A stretch of DNA of 64,000 nucleotides, taken from positions 62,001-126,000 of the forward strand of contig NZ_VDTC01000006.1 in NCBI RefSeq assembly GCF_007672725.1, in the 5' to 3' direction. Origin of the DNA: Corynebacterium aurimucosum ATCC 700975. GTDB taxonomy: Bacteria > Actinomycetota > Actinomycetes > Mycobacteriales > Mycobacteriaceae. This document shows positions 7,017-13,502 of the stretch, one piece after another (position 1 is the stretch's first letter; each line of letters starts with the position of its first letter). The translations under genes were made by a program, and so were the position numbers. The notes under the pieces were generated by a model. It saw only the letters and a list, made by a program, of their open reading frames with translations. It ran no database searches and was not told the DNA's origin.

Positions 7017-7514
7017 CTACGGATGGTGTTCCTCTAGCGGCTCCGTCGCTTCCTGCGCGGCTACCGGTTCAATTCCGGCGTTGATTCGTTCAATCAGGTC
7101 GTCGTGAGAGCGGCTGTCCAAATCGTAAACGTCTGCCTGGACATCAGCTTTTTCGGCTGGGGAGGCGGCTTTCGATGTTTCGTTTACAACCGTTCCAAAT
7201 GCTTGCGACCAGATTTCTTCATCCGGATTGATGCGTAGTGCCAGGGCCCGTATGAGTTCCTGGTCTGAAAGCAGCTCAGCTATTTCCCGGCCATTGCCAG
7301 CGGCTTCTTCGGCTGTGATGTATCCAGTTCTTGCCAGTGCATCGACGGGGTTTGCTCCGTATGCGCGTGCAATGGCAATGACATTTCCTTCTGATAGGTG
7401 TCCTTTGGCCAGCTGACGGTTGAGGGTGCTGGTTGTGATGCCGGCGCGGTCGGACGCCGCTTTTTCAGTATCGGATCCAACCAGCGATTTATACCAACTG
7501 ATGTGATTGCTCAT
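7017..7514 (-). CDS. Prophage repressor (HTH, Cro/CI-like)
   Basis: From ATG 7514 it is 165 residues. The N-terminal region (SDTEKAASDRAGITTSTLNR...) is a helix-turn-helix followed by NVIAIARAYGANPVDALARTGYI, a pattern seen in immunity repressors of actinobacterial temperate phages. The C-terminal half is acidic and not LexA-like: no Ser-Lys autocleavage region is evident, which fits control by the adjacent ImmA. There is almost no Shine-Dalgarno sequence, and the predicted promoter places the transcript start at or next to the ATG, so the mRNA is probably leaderless. Confidence 0.8.
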   Translation of the reverse strand: MSNHISWYKSLVGSDTEKAASDRAGITTSTLNRQLAKGHLSEGNVIAIARAYGANPVDALARTGYITAEEAAGNGREIAELLSDQELIRALALRINPDEEIWSQAFGTVVNETSKAASPAEKADVQADVYDLDSRSHDDLIERINAGIEPVAAQEATEPLEEHHP

Positions 7515-7520
7515 GCAACC

Positions 7521-7550
7521 CATTATGCACAATGCGTTAACTGATTGCAA
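7521..7550 (-). promoter_or_regulatory. Predicted repressor promoter (leftward)
   Basis: On the minus strand TTGCAA (7550-7545) and CATAAT (7526-7521) are 18 bp apart. The expected start falls about 7 bases on, at about 7514, which is the A of the repressor ATG. Confidence 0.55.
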
Positions 7551-7599
7551 TATGCAGACATGTAATTAACTGGGGTAATAACGGATTGTGCAAAACGAG

Positions 7600-7628
7600 T
7601 TGTGCATTCTGCTTTGTGTGTGCATAAT
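7600..7628 (+). promoter_or_regulatory. Predicted early promoter (rightward)
   Basis: TTGTGC (7600-7605) and CATAAT (7623-7628) are separated by 17 bp. The -10 lies within one arm of the 13-bp operator. It should drive the Cro-like gene and the early region. Confidence 0.6.
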
Positions 7629-7665
7629 GGGATTTGTAAGCAAACTGCACAGGAAGGAGCTGGGT

Positions 7666-7905
7666 ATGGAGTACCGCATCAAACCAGCACTAATCGACCA
7701 GATTCGGGAAGCGCGGGGAGTTAGTTCAGATGAAGCGGTTGCGGCTTCGGTGGGCATCTCTCTTGGAACGGTAAGCCGCATTCGACGCGGTTTTGACGTC
7801 AAGTTGGCAACTGCGATCAAGCTCATGGAGGCAGCGGGAGTTACCGACATTAAATCTGCAGTCCAAGCCATAGCTGAAGAACCGACAGAAGAACCGGCCG
7901 CCTAG
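7666..7905 (+). CDS. Cro-like/antirepressor HTH protein
   Basis: A 79-residue protein from ATG 7666, placed by the strong SD AGGAAGGAG. It has a compact HTH (SSDEAVAASVGISLGTVSRIRRG) and little else apart from an acidic Pro-containing tail (AEEPTEEPAA). Divergent from the repressor across the shared operators, it is in the Cro position. An upstream in-frame ATG at 7588 lies in the promoter/operator and was not used. Confidence 0.8.
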   Translation: MEYRIKPALIDQIREARGVSSDEAVAASVGISLGTVSRIRRGFDVKLATAIKLMEAAGVTDIKSAVQAIAEEPTEEPAA

Positions 7906-7979
7906 GCGCGCCGGGAGTTTCAGAAAGGCCGGCGCAGAGAAGCACTCTTAGGGAGCGCCAGGAATGGAGAGGAAAGCAA

Positions 7980-8606
7980 ATGAAGACTGATATCAGGCGG
8001 TTGCGTGAGAATGACAACCGGCAGCCTTATCACCGGAGGCGCATGATGATTCCGTCCGGTGATGATGGCGGGAGCATTCACCGCATGGTTGGGTTCTGGA
8101 TTGGGAGCAGGGTGTATTCGACGTCACTGAACGTCCTGCGCTCTGGGGAAACCAATTTCATTGGAGTGGATATCGACGAGCCGGTAGACATGCTTCTCAC
8201 CCGAGTCGAAGTAGTCCATAAAAAGCTGGTAGTCGGCATCGTCAAGCTCCTCAACGAGCTGGACATCCTGCCCATCGACTACGAGGAAGTTAACGTCCGA
8301 TTCGATGTCCACCCGCAGCGGGTCCCCGTTATCAATTCGAAGCTCGAAAGGTACACCGTCTTTCTGGAGCTGACGCCAACACTCCCGCAGGAAGGGGTAA
8401 GCCCAAGAGTCCATCTCGCAGCGGTGACCGTTTACCTCAAGAATCCACGTTTCGCACATGCCAGAAGCGTACTTCGACGCTGGAAGCGCCGCCGGAAAAT
8501 CAAGAAGCTCATTGCCCAGCACAAGCGCGCATCATCGGCTGGGAGCCCTAGAAGCCCGCTGGTTAAGCGAGACGGGCATCGGAACATAGACGAAGGGGAA
8601 AGCTAA
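7980..8606 (+). CDS. Hypothetical early protein (conflicts with minus-strand 8124-8522)
   Basis: This 208-residue frame has a strong SD (GAGAGGAAAG) just before ATG 7980, and its TAA overlaps the next ATG (TAATG), both typical of a rightward phage operon. Its C-terminal third is very basic (RRWKRRRKIKKLIAQHKR). However, the antisense frame in the same codon register encodes an equally natural-looking acidic protein (8124-8522). Only one may be real. No family is recognised. Start signals favour this strand; composition of the antisense product favours the other. Confidence 0.45.
   Translation: MKTDIRRLRENDNRQPYHRRRMMIPSGDDGGSIHRMVGFWIGSRVYSTSLNVLRSGETNFIGVDIDEPVDMLLTRVEVVHKKLVVGIVKLLNELDILPIDYEEVNVRFDVHPQRVPVINSKLERYTVFLELTPTLPQEGVSPRVHLAAVTVYLKNPRFAHARSVLRRWKRRRKIKKLIAQHKRASSAGSPRSPLVKRDGHRNIDEGES
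8124..8522 (-). CDS. Hypothetical acidic protein on the opposite strand
   Basis: A 132-residue frame from a GTG at 8520-8522, or 111 residues from ATG 8459. It is rich in Asp, Glu, Trp and Tyr (WILEVNGHRCEMDSWAYPF..., VQLVEELDDADYQLFMDYF) with clean codon usage, and looks like a folded acidic protein. No good SD precedes either start. It follows the minus-strand gene 8603-9049 by 80 bp, so the two could form a leftward unit. It is antisense and codon-aligned to 7980-8606. Confidence 0.45.
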   Translation of the reverse strand: MLGNELLDFPAALPASKYASGMCETWILEVNGHRCEMDSWAYPFLRECWRQLQKDGVPFELRIDNGDPLRVDIESDVNFLVVDGQDVQLVEELDDADYQLFMDYFDSGEKHVYRLVDIHSNEIGFPRAQDVQ

Positions 8607-9049
8607 TGCCCTGGCATAGGAAAGATGATGTCTTCGTAGAGGTTGATGCGCCGAGCGCCAGTAAGCAAAGCTTTTGCGCGCTGAGGAAGAAGTACGGGTT
8701 TGTCCTCGGAGTCGAAAACGATGCAGCCATCGGTTTCTTCCATGACTTCAAGCAGTTGCTCGACAAGCATGTCATCAACGGGAAACTCAACGTCACCAGT
8801 GGTGACAGGCGTAATCCACATTGCATGTGTGTCATCGACGAGATTCTCGCCTTTCTCGCCTCGGACCTCGGGCACGAACAAACTCACATCAACTTGGAGA
8901 TAACCCCCGTTGTCTCCGTCAATGCCAGCAAGGGAGACGAACATCCCTTTGTGCAAGCCCTGGAGCGCAGCTTCAGCTACCGAAGCAACAACCTTGTCGG
9001 AAACTCCGAAAGCGAAATCGGAGAGCGGACCAAACATCAAAACACCCAT
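8603..9049 (-). CDS. Hypothetical acidic protein (preferred over plus-strand 8606-9076)
   Basis: From ATG 9049, preceded by GGAAGG at good spacing, a 148-residue protein reads with natural composition: an N-terminal segment MGVLMFGPLSDFAFGVSDKV, then GGYLQVDVSLFVPEVRG and an acidic MLVEQLLEVMEETDGCIVFD segment. An in-frame start at 9097 would add 16 residues. It is not recognised. The opposite-strand frame 8606-9076 is His/Cys-rich and less protein-like, so I favour this one. Confidence 0.55.
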   Translation of the reverse strand: MGVLMFGPLSDFAFGVSDKVVASVAEAALQGLHKGMFVSLAGIDGDNGGYLQVDVSLFVPEVRGEKGENLVDDTHAMWITPVTTGDVEFPVDDMLVEQLLEVMEETDGCIVFDSEDKPVLLPQRAKALLTGARRINLYEDIIFPMPGH

Positions 9050-9076
9050 GACAAACCTTCCGAGAAAACGGGATGA
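8606..9076 (+). CDS. Alternative plus-strand frame (hypothetical)
   Basis: A 156-residue frame with a good SD (GAAGGGGAAAG) and a TAATG overlap with the frame before it. The product is unusually rich in His, Cys and Asn (RRNPHCMCVID, GHEQTHINLE, ERTKHQNTHDK) and matches nothing I know. It is codon-aligned antisense to 8603-9049. It is listed because the translational signals are real, but it is less likely than the minus-strand gene. Confidence 0.3.
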   Translation: MPWHRKDDVFVEVDAPSASKQSFCALRKKYGFVLGVENDAAIGFFHDFKQLLDKHVINGKLNVTSGDRRNPHCMCVIDEILAFLASDLGHEQTHINLEITPVVSVNASKGDEHPFVQALERSFSYRSNNLVGNSESEIGERTKHQNTHDKPSEKTG

Positions 9077-9168
9077 ATCAAGGATTTTAATTCCCACCGC
9101 TTAGTCGTGCTGGGAATCGGCAAATCATGAAGAAATACATGCACGAAGGAAGAAAAGGAGCCCACAAG

Positions 9169-9450
9169 ATGGATGCATTGAGCTGGGAGGAGCTGCAGTC
9201 GCGCTCGATCCGCGACATGATGCGCGCCGGTATTGATGTGCGTTGTCGCACTGAGTTTGGTTTCGAACCGGGCTGGCAAGACCAGGCGGAATGCTTCACC
9301 GAAATGATTATTGACGGCATTTACGGACAGGGATACCGGACAGCGCGTGAAGTGCCGTCTGAGGCCTTCGCATCGTTGGTTATGTCGAGTTGTATGAGCT
9401 TGACCGCGGCCCAGAAGGCTGTGTTGGAACAGGCCCTTCTGGTGCCGTAA
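9169..9450 (+). CDS. Hypothetical early phage protein, 93 residues
   Basis: The ATG at 9169 follows AAAGGAG at 8 bases; an upstream ATG at 9127 lacks this. The protein is mixed alpha-helical and acidic at the start (MDALSWEELQSRSIRDMMRA), with two Trp and three Cys and no recognised motif. A 60-bp gap separates it from the next plus-strand gene. Conserved small early proteins of this type are common and mostly uncharacterised. Confidence 0.7.
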   Translation: MDALSWEELQSRSIRDMMRAGIDVRCRTEFGFEPGWQDQAECFTEMIIDGIYGQGYRTAREVPSEAFASLVMSSCMSLTAAQKAVLEQALLVP

Positions 9451-9510
9451 CGGATAGCAACTCTCCTGTGGCAGGGGATACCGCAGGAGGGAATCAAGAG
9501 AGGAAAAACT

Positions 9511-9828
9511 ATGAGTAACCACGAAGAAACCCCCGGCGCTGGCACGCCGGAGGTGACCGTGAATCTTCCGGGCAAGAGGTACTACACCGCGAAAGAAATT
9601 GATGACCTACTTCGAGAGGTCACCGCCGGGGTTAAGGGACTCGCCGTCGGGCGTGGCACTCGGATTGATGCTCGCAGCCGGGTCGCCGAAGCGGAGGCCG
9701 CTCTCAACGAGGCGCGTCTCAAGGCCAATGACGTAGAGCTGCGTCGACTCCATCCGCTCTTCCAGGTCGGCAATCGACTTCTTCGCCGTCTCCAACTCGG
9801 CAATCGCCTTAACCAGCGCAAGAGCTAA
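9511..9828 (+). CDS. Hypothetical early protein overlapping an opposite-strand gene
   Basis: A strong SD (AGAGAGG) precedes ATG 9511. The first ~75 residues look like a genuine small protein (VNLPGKRYYTAKEIDDLLREV, then a coiled-coil-like ARSRVAEAEAALNEARLKA). The C-terminal 30 residues are Arg/Leu-rich and lie antisense to 9607-9942. The two genes are convergent and share about 220 bp in the same codon register. The family is not recognised. Confidence 0.5.
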   Translation: MSNHEETPGAGTPEVTVNLPGKRYYTAKEIDDLLREVTAGVKGLAVGRGTRIDARSRVAEAEAALNEARLKANDVELRRLHPLFQVGNRLLRRLQLGNRLNQRKS

Positions 9829-9942
9829 CCCGGGTGCCGGGTCGCCGCCCTCAGCAAGGGCTTCCCGAATGGAATCAATCAGATCTTCGGCCGGGGCGAC
9901 ACCCTCAACATTCAATCCGGTTATGTGCTCGAACTTCAACAT
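9607..9942 (-). CDS. Hypothetical coiled-coil protein, 111 residues
   Basis: The ATG at 9940-9942 follows GTGAGGTGA at 5 bases. The product is well structured: an acidic helical N terminus (EGVAPAEDLIDSIREALAEGG), a clear coiled coil (LVKAIAELETAKKSIADLEE, split) and a Gly/Pro/Asn-rich tail. Codon usage is clean. A hairpin (9954-9985) directly precedes the SD. It is divergent from 10044-10283 and convergent with 9511-9828. Confidence 0.6.
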   Translation of the reverse strand: MLKFEHITGLNVEGVAPAEDLIDSIREALAEGGDPAPGLALALVKAIAELETAKKSIADLEERMESTQLYVIGLETRLVESGLRFGDPAASINPSATPDGESLNPGGDLSK

Positions 9943-9953
9943 TTAAATCACCT

Positions 9954-9985
9954 CACTTTCCAGGGCAGCAGCCCTGCGGAAAGTG
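9954..9985 (-). promoter_or_regulatory. 5'-leader hairpin next to the SD of the 9607-9942 gene
   Basis: Two nested perfect stems, 9954-9961 with 9978-9985 and 9962-9966 with 9971-9975, close a short loop. On the minus-strand mRNA the hairpin ends exactly at the Shine-Dalgarno sequence of the coiled-coil gene, so it could modulate its translation, or it could be a terminator for an upstream transcript. Confidence 0.5.
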
Positions 9986-10043
9986 AACCACATTGTTAAC
10001 CCCACAGCAGTGGAAAATCAGCACAAAACGAAAGGAGCCCCGG

Positions 10044-10283
10044 ATGTGCCCCGGAGCCTTAACCCAGCTTATCAGGCGGGTATGCACTATTGGCCCAAAC
10101 ATGTGGCAGGTCACTGCCAACGGTTGTACGTGGATTGCTCGTCTTGAGGACGGCGTCCTGGTCGTCGTCGGCAAGCACAGCGGCCTTGAGCTGCCGCCCA
10201 ACGTGCCACTACACCGTACTATCACCACTCTCATCGGCGACTATTTTCGCCACCCAGCCCAGGAGGGGGCTGTTCATGTCTAA
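10044..10283 (+). CDS. Hypothetical small early protein, 79 residues
   Basis: ATG 10044 is preceded by AAAGGAG at 7 bases. The protein (MCPGALTQLIRRVCTIGPNM..., then ARLEDGVLVVVGKHSGLELP) looks like a small mixed beta protein; no motif is recognised. It overlaps the start of the HTH gene at 10276 by 8 bases, so they are translationally coupled. Confidence 0.65.
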   Translation: MCPGALTQLIRRVCTIGPNMWQVTANGCTWIARLEDGVLVVVGKHSGLELPPNVPLHRTITTLIGDYFRHPAQEGAVHV

Positions 10284-10482
10284 GATTCCAGAGCCTGAAA
10301 GGCTGCTGACCGTGGCTGAGTTTGCGAAGTATGTCGGCTACTCAGAGTGGTCTGTTCGTAAGTTCTGCCGTCAGGGGCTTATCCGCTGTCGGCGCCGGCC
10401 AACTCATAAGGCCACTCAGAAGAGGGTGAAGATTTTCATCCCGATTTCTGAGCTTGACCGGTTTATGCAGGAGGTGGCCTAG
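10276..10482 (+). CDS. Excisionase-like HTH protein
   Basis: A 68-residue protein from ATG 10276 (SD AGGAGGGGG). The sequence LLTVAEFAKYVGYSEWSVRKFCRQGLIRCRR, followed by KRVKIFIPISELDRFM, is the MerR-like winged HTH of the HTH_17/excisionase family: the first helices bind DNA, the basic segment is the wing, and ISELDRF closes the fold. It could be the Xis for the integrase or an early regulator. It sits in the rightward early operon, so it would be made on induction, as expected for Xis. Confidence 0.75.
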   Translation: MSKIPEPERLLTVAEFAKYVGYSEWSVRKFCRQGLIRCRRRPTHKATQKRVKIFIPISELDRFMQEVA

Positions 10483-10484
10483 CC

Positions 10485-11147
10485 ATGGAACTTAAGCACA
10501 CAGTTCCGCAGGGCGTTGAGACTGTTATTGGCCAGTTGTATCTCAAGCTTATTGAGGCTGAGTATGCGTTGGCTGAGCGCGAGGCTGAGCCTGCGGACCT
10601 CGAAGAGGTTGAGCAGTTGAGGAAGGATTATGCAGCTTGTAAGGGCCGTGTTGCGGAGTTGGAGAGCAAGCTGGCGCAGTGTCTTGAATCTACTGCTGAT
10701 GACTCTGCTCGGGCTAAAGCTGAGCTGGCCAGGCTGAATAAGAATCTCGATTATTCGGAGAAAGCCCTGGCTGATGCACGCAGGGCGACGGCACGCAAAT
10801 CGAATGAGGTTGATGAGCTCCAGGACAAGCTCGCCGAGACGATTAAGCGCTGTGAGGAGTATAAGGCTCAGCTAGCCAAGACTGCGCAGTCTGCGAGCCA
10901 GTCGCGTGATGCGGCTGGAAAAGCTGAGGGAACCGCTAATCAGCTGGATAGTCACGGTGTTCTGGCGGAGCGTGACAAGCTTCGCAAGACCGTGGAGCGC
11001 CTGCAGGGATGTATCACGACCTCGTCGAACCACTTGCGGCGCGCATCAATGCATTGGGAAAGCGGGGACGACGAAAAGGCGTACCGCTCAGTTGCTGCGG
11101 CGTGGAAACTGCTTTCTAAAAACACCACTAAGGAATCGGAGAAGTAA
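10485..11147 (+). CDS. Long coiled-coil early protein
   Basis: This 220-residue protein starts 2 bases after the previous stop, using the SD AGGAGG inside that gene. Nearly all of it is a heptad-rich coiled coil (about residues 25-175; AELESKLAQCL..., ADARRATARKSNEVDELQDK...), with a short helical C-terminal domain (LRRASMHWESGDDEKAYRSV). It probably forms an elongated dimer. No enzymatic motif is present. Similar coiled-coil proteins in phage early regions are uncharacterised. Confidence 0.75.
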   Translation: MELKHTVPQGVETVIGQLYLKLIEAEYALAEREAEPADLEEVEQLRKDYAACKGRVAELESKLAQCLESTADDSARAKAELARLNKNLDYSEKALADARRATARKSNEVDELQDKLAETIKRCEEYKAQLAKTAQSASQSRDAAGKAEGTANQLDSHGVLAERDKLRKTVERLQGCITTSSNHLRRASMHWESGDDEKAYRSVAAAWKLLSKNTTKESEK

Positions 11148-11149
11148 TT

Positions 11150-11395
11150 GTGAGCACCTTAACCATCATTGTTTACGGCATTGCCCTTGTCTTCACCATC
11201 ATTTGCGTAATGATCCTGAAACAGACTGTCTGCCAGCTCCAGGAGGTTGTTGCAGACCTTGACCGTGACCTCACCGTTGTGGAGGTTGTTCTGGAGGAGC
11301 GGGAGAAACGCGCGGTGGAGGACTCTATGTCTGCACGCTGGTTAGACCCGTTCGGTGACGTCGAGACGGGGATTGGCGGGGCCGGTGTCGACTAA
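11150..11395 (+). CDS. Small membrane-anchored protein, 81 residues
   Basis: A GTG start 2 bases after the coiled-coil gene opens a protein with an N-terminal hydrophobic helix (LTIIVYGIALVFTIICVMIL, about residues 3-22) and an acidic helical cytoplasmic part (LQEVVADLDRDLTVVEVVLE). It is probably a single-pass membrane protein. Tight spacing to the coiled-coil gene suggests a joint function. The family is not recognised. Confidence 0.65.
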   Translation: MSTLTIIVYGIALVFTIICVMILKQTVCQLQEVVADLDRDLTVVEVVLEEREKRAVEDSMSARWLDPFGDVETGIGGAGVD

Positions 11396-11702
11396 GGATC
11401 CGCGTTGTCCTGAGTGTGGGGATCGCATCAAGTGGGTGTGGACTCCGGCTAGAAAGCGGCTTGCACTTGAACCGGGCACTGATCCGAATGGGCGCATCAT
11501 GCTGCGCCATACAACGGATTACCAGTCCGGCAAGCGCGTTACTGTCGCGGTTCAGCTGGGACAGTATGACGCCGAAGAGGTAGCCGCCCGCGGTATCAAG
11601 CTGTGGATTGCGCACGCTGCTAAATGCTCGGCGCAGCGCCCAGATACAGAGTTACCTGCCAGCATCCTCAAGCGCATTAATCGCGCTAAAGACAAGAAGT
11701 AG
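11385..11702 (+). CDS. Small zinc-ribbon-like hypothetical protein
   Basis: A 105-residue protein starting at a GTG inside the end of the previous gene (a GTG at 11355 would add 10 residues). It opens with CPECGD, followed by an Arg/Lys-rich strand region, and ends with AHAAKC; the CxxC plus later Cys suggests a partial zinc-binding site. It lies in a tightly packed early operon. Function unknown. Confidence 0.6.
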   Translation: MSTKDPRCPECGDRIKWVWTPARKRLALEPGTDPNGRIMLRHTTDYQSGKRVTVAVQLGQYDAEEVAARGIKLWIAHAAKCSAQRPDTELPASILKRINRAKDKK

Positions 11703-11706
11703 CCGC

Positions 11707-11859
11707 ATGGGGGCTCGTGACCTTGAAGACGCCGAGGTGTGGTGGGAGCGCCTGGAGCCACAGCGCAAGATTCAGCTCCATCGCTGGATTGAAACACCGC
11801 AGAAGCTTGACCAAATCCCTGGGCAAATGGAACTTGAGATAACCGAAAGGAGCAAATAA
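11707..11859 (+). CDS. Small hypothetical protein, 50 residues
   Basis: The ATG at 11707 lies 4 bases after the previous stop and the final base is shared with the next gene (TAATG). The peptide is helical and Trp-rich (DAEVWWERLEPQRKIQLHRW). No known motif. Operon position and codon spacing support it being real. Confidence 0.6.
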   Translation: MGARDLEDAEVWWERLEPQRKIQLHRWIETPQKLDQIPGQMELEITERSK

Positions 11860-12638
11860 TGGCAGGATTAACCACTGTGGGGCAGCCGCGCAGTACTGCT
11901 GTGGTCTACCTATGGGGATTCATTAACGCTATCCGTGCTGCAGCAGTTTTCACGGATAAAGATAACCCGAAAATCCGCATAGAGTTCGTCCCTGAGCGCA
12001 ATCATGTTGTCGTGACTGCCATGACAGTTGGCCAGCTTGCGGCGGTGACCGTTGAGGCAAGTTGGATCAAGTTAAGCACTGATGAAGATGCCTGCATTGA
12101 ATTAACTGGCGCACAGGTCAAAGAGTTGAGGATGCTCTTTCCTTTCCGTTCTGTGAAGGACGTTGACTTAGAGGACCAGCCGATTCTTGCAATTGAGCTC
12201 ACTGATTTCCGCGCTTTTTTCTACGACGCGACGGGCCTGGACTTGCATCTCTACCGGCATCAGATACCCCGAGGTGAGCTTGAAGTAGCACCGTCGATTG
12301 CCAAAGTCATCACTGCTCACGAAGACAGGCAACGTGTGACTTCCGGAGTGTTGGAGCCAGCCATGATGAAGAATATCTTCTCTGCCTGCACCATCCTCAA
12401 GAAGCACCCGGATGTTCACTTCCTGGCCACGCAGGATAAGTGGGTAACTACCAAGGCGTTGACGTACGCCGGGGACCTGCGAGTGCTCTCTACTGTCATG
12501 CACGATGATGATCGCGACGGCAAGCTTGATGCTAAGCCGGGCGAAACTCCTTCGCCAGAGCTTGATGCAGAGGAAGCAACTGGCTCTAGTGCAGGGACCC
12601 GTCTGGTGACTGCTCGACCACCGCAGGGGGTCGCGTGA
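11859..12638 (+). CDS. Unrecognised early protein, possible sliding-clamp-like fold
   Basis: A 259-residue protein from ATG 11859 (SD GAAAGGAG). The first ~215 residues alternate short strands and helices; the last 40 are a flexible Glu/Ser/Pro-rich tail. Features such as VVVTAMTVGQLAAVTVEASW and VLEPAMMKNIFSACTILKKH are reminiscent of DnaN-type beta-clamp domains reported in actinobacteriophages, but similarity is not strong enough to name it. It lies upstream of WhiB-like and replication-type genes, so a replication accessory role is plausible. Confidence 0.55.
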   Translation: MAGLTTVGQPRSTAVVYLWGFINAIRAAAVFTDKDNPKIRIEFVPERNHVVVTAMTVGQLAAVTVEASWIKLSTDEDACIELTGAQVKELRMLFPFRSVKDVDLEDQPILAIELTDFRAFFYDATGLDLHLYRHQIPRGELEVAPSIAKVITAHEDRQRVTSGVLEPAMMKNIFSACTILKKHPDVHFLATQDKWVTTKALTYAGDLRVLSTVMHDDDRDGKLDAKPGETPSPELDAEEATGSSAGTRLVTARPPQGVA

Positions 12639-13090
12639 GCCTGTTGGAACCGGCAACACCAGATGTTCGCCATGTGTGCAGGAGGCCTGAGCATCGCGCG
12701 AGGCCTGGTCATCCCAATGTGTGGGAGACTCCGCCGCGTGAGATGTCAAAAGACCGCACAGTGCGCGTGCACCGTGCCCGCATTCTGTGTCTTGGCTGCC
12801 CTGCCCTTGATTGGTGCGAGGACCGCCTTGCCAGGCATGAGACTGCCGGTGTCTTCATCGACGGGGTAGTTGCTGCTCGTTACTGTGACGTCACACCGAG
12901 GCAAAACGTTCAATGGCAGTCGACCTGCCTTGGCTGTGGCTGCAAGCTTGTAGCGATGCGCACCTGGAAGAACCAGAGCCTGCAGTCCTCCCGAGATCAT
13001 CTGGGGGAGGGGTTGTGCCGTGAGTGCTATCCGGCTCTCTCCCGCACGAGACGCCCCAACCGCTTTTCTACGTATTTTAAGGAGGCCTAA
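12635..13090 (+). CDS. WhiB-like iron-sulfur regulator with a C-terminal zinc ribbon
   Basis: A 151-residue protein whose GTG overlaps the previous stop (GTGA). Cys15, Cys52, Cys55 and Cys61 form the WhiB C...CxxCx5C pattern (CLGCPALDWC), which would hold a [4Fe-4S] cluster. The usual G[VI]WGG turn is replaced by GVFIDG. A second cluster (Cys98, Cys101, Cys103, Cys128, Cys131) forms a likely zinc ribbon not present in ordinary WhiB proteins. WhiB proteins bind the primary sigma factor and redirect host transcription; phage versions can act as dominant regulators. Confidence 0.75.
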   Translation: MSLLEPATPDVRHVCRRPEHRARPGHPNVWETPPREMSKDRTVRVHRARILCLGCPALDWCEDRLARHETAGVFIDGVVAARYCDVTPRQNVQWQSTCLGCGCKLVAMRTWKNQSLQSSRDHLGEGLCRECYPALSRTRRPNRFSTYFKEA

Positions 13091-13290
13091 TGTCATCAAC
13101 CAGGTCAGTTACTGCGATTTCCCCGGACGGGACACGAGTAACCCGCACTTTCCGTGACACTGTCATTACCAGTGTTGTCGGCACCACCAACCAGCTCATT
13201 ACTACTAGCCGCACCGCTGAGCAGCAGGCTGAGGATTATGCCGCTGCCCGCCGTGCTGCAGGCTGCACTATCGAAAAGAGCTACGAATGA
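13090..13290 (+). CDS. Small hypothetical early protein, 66 residues
   Basis: ATG 13090 overlaps the previous stop (TAATG) and follows AAGGAGG. The product is short and rich in Thr and Ser, beta-strand-like (SVTAISPDGTRVTRTFRDTVI), with a helical C terminus. No known family. Coupling on both sides (ATGA with the next gene) supports translation. Confidence 0.6.
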   Translation: MSSTRSVTAISPDGTRVTRTFRDTVITSVVGTTNQLITTSRTAEQQAEDYAAARRAAGCTIEKSYE

Positions 13291-13502
13291 ACCAAGAACT
13301 CCGGCAGCGAGCCGAGACTGAGATCGTTACCGCCATCTTCGACTACGAAGAAGACCCGCATAAGCGGGCTGAGAAGCACGCGGCGCGGGCACTGAACCGT
13401 CTTCTGCGCCTCCTGGCGGCACACCACCACACCGCGGGCGCGAAATCTTCCGCGGTGTCACCGTGGTGCCCGTTGATGGAGATTGGAGGGCTGTCAGCAT
13501 GA
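13287..13502 (+). CDS. Small hypothetical early protein, 71 residues
   Basis: The start overlaps the previous stop (ATGA) and its own stop overlaps the next start (ATGA). The product is helical with several His (RALNRLLRLLAAHHHTAGAK). Not recognised; kept because of its tight operon packing. Confidence 0.55.
   Translation: MNQELRQRAETEIVTAIFDYEEDPHKRAEKHAARALNRLLRLLAAHHHTAGAKSSAVSPWCPLMEIGGLSA

Larger units (their letters stand above)
7519..7631. promoter_or_regulatory. Operator region of the lysogeny switch
   Basis: A perfect 13-bp inverted repeat is formed by 7519-7531 and 7619-7631 (CCCATTATGCACA and its complement). Each copy contains the CATAAT -10 box of one of two divergent promoters. 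Extra TGTGCA half-sites are at 7587-7592 and 7601-7606. Repressor and/or Cro binding here would block both promoters. Confidence 0.7.
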
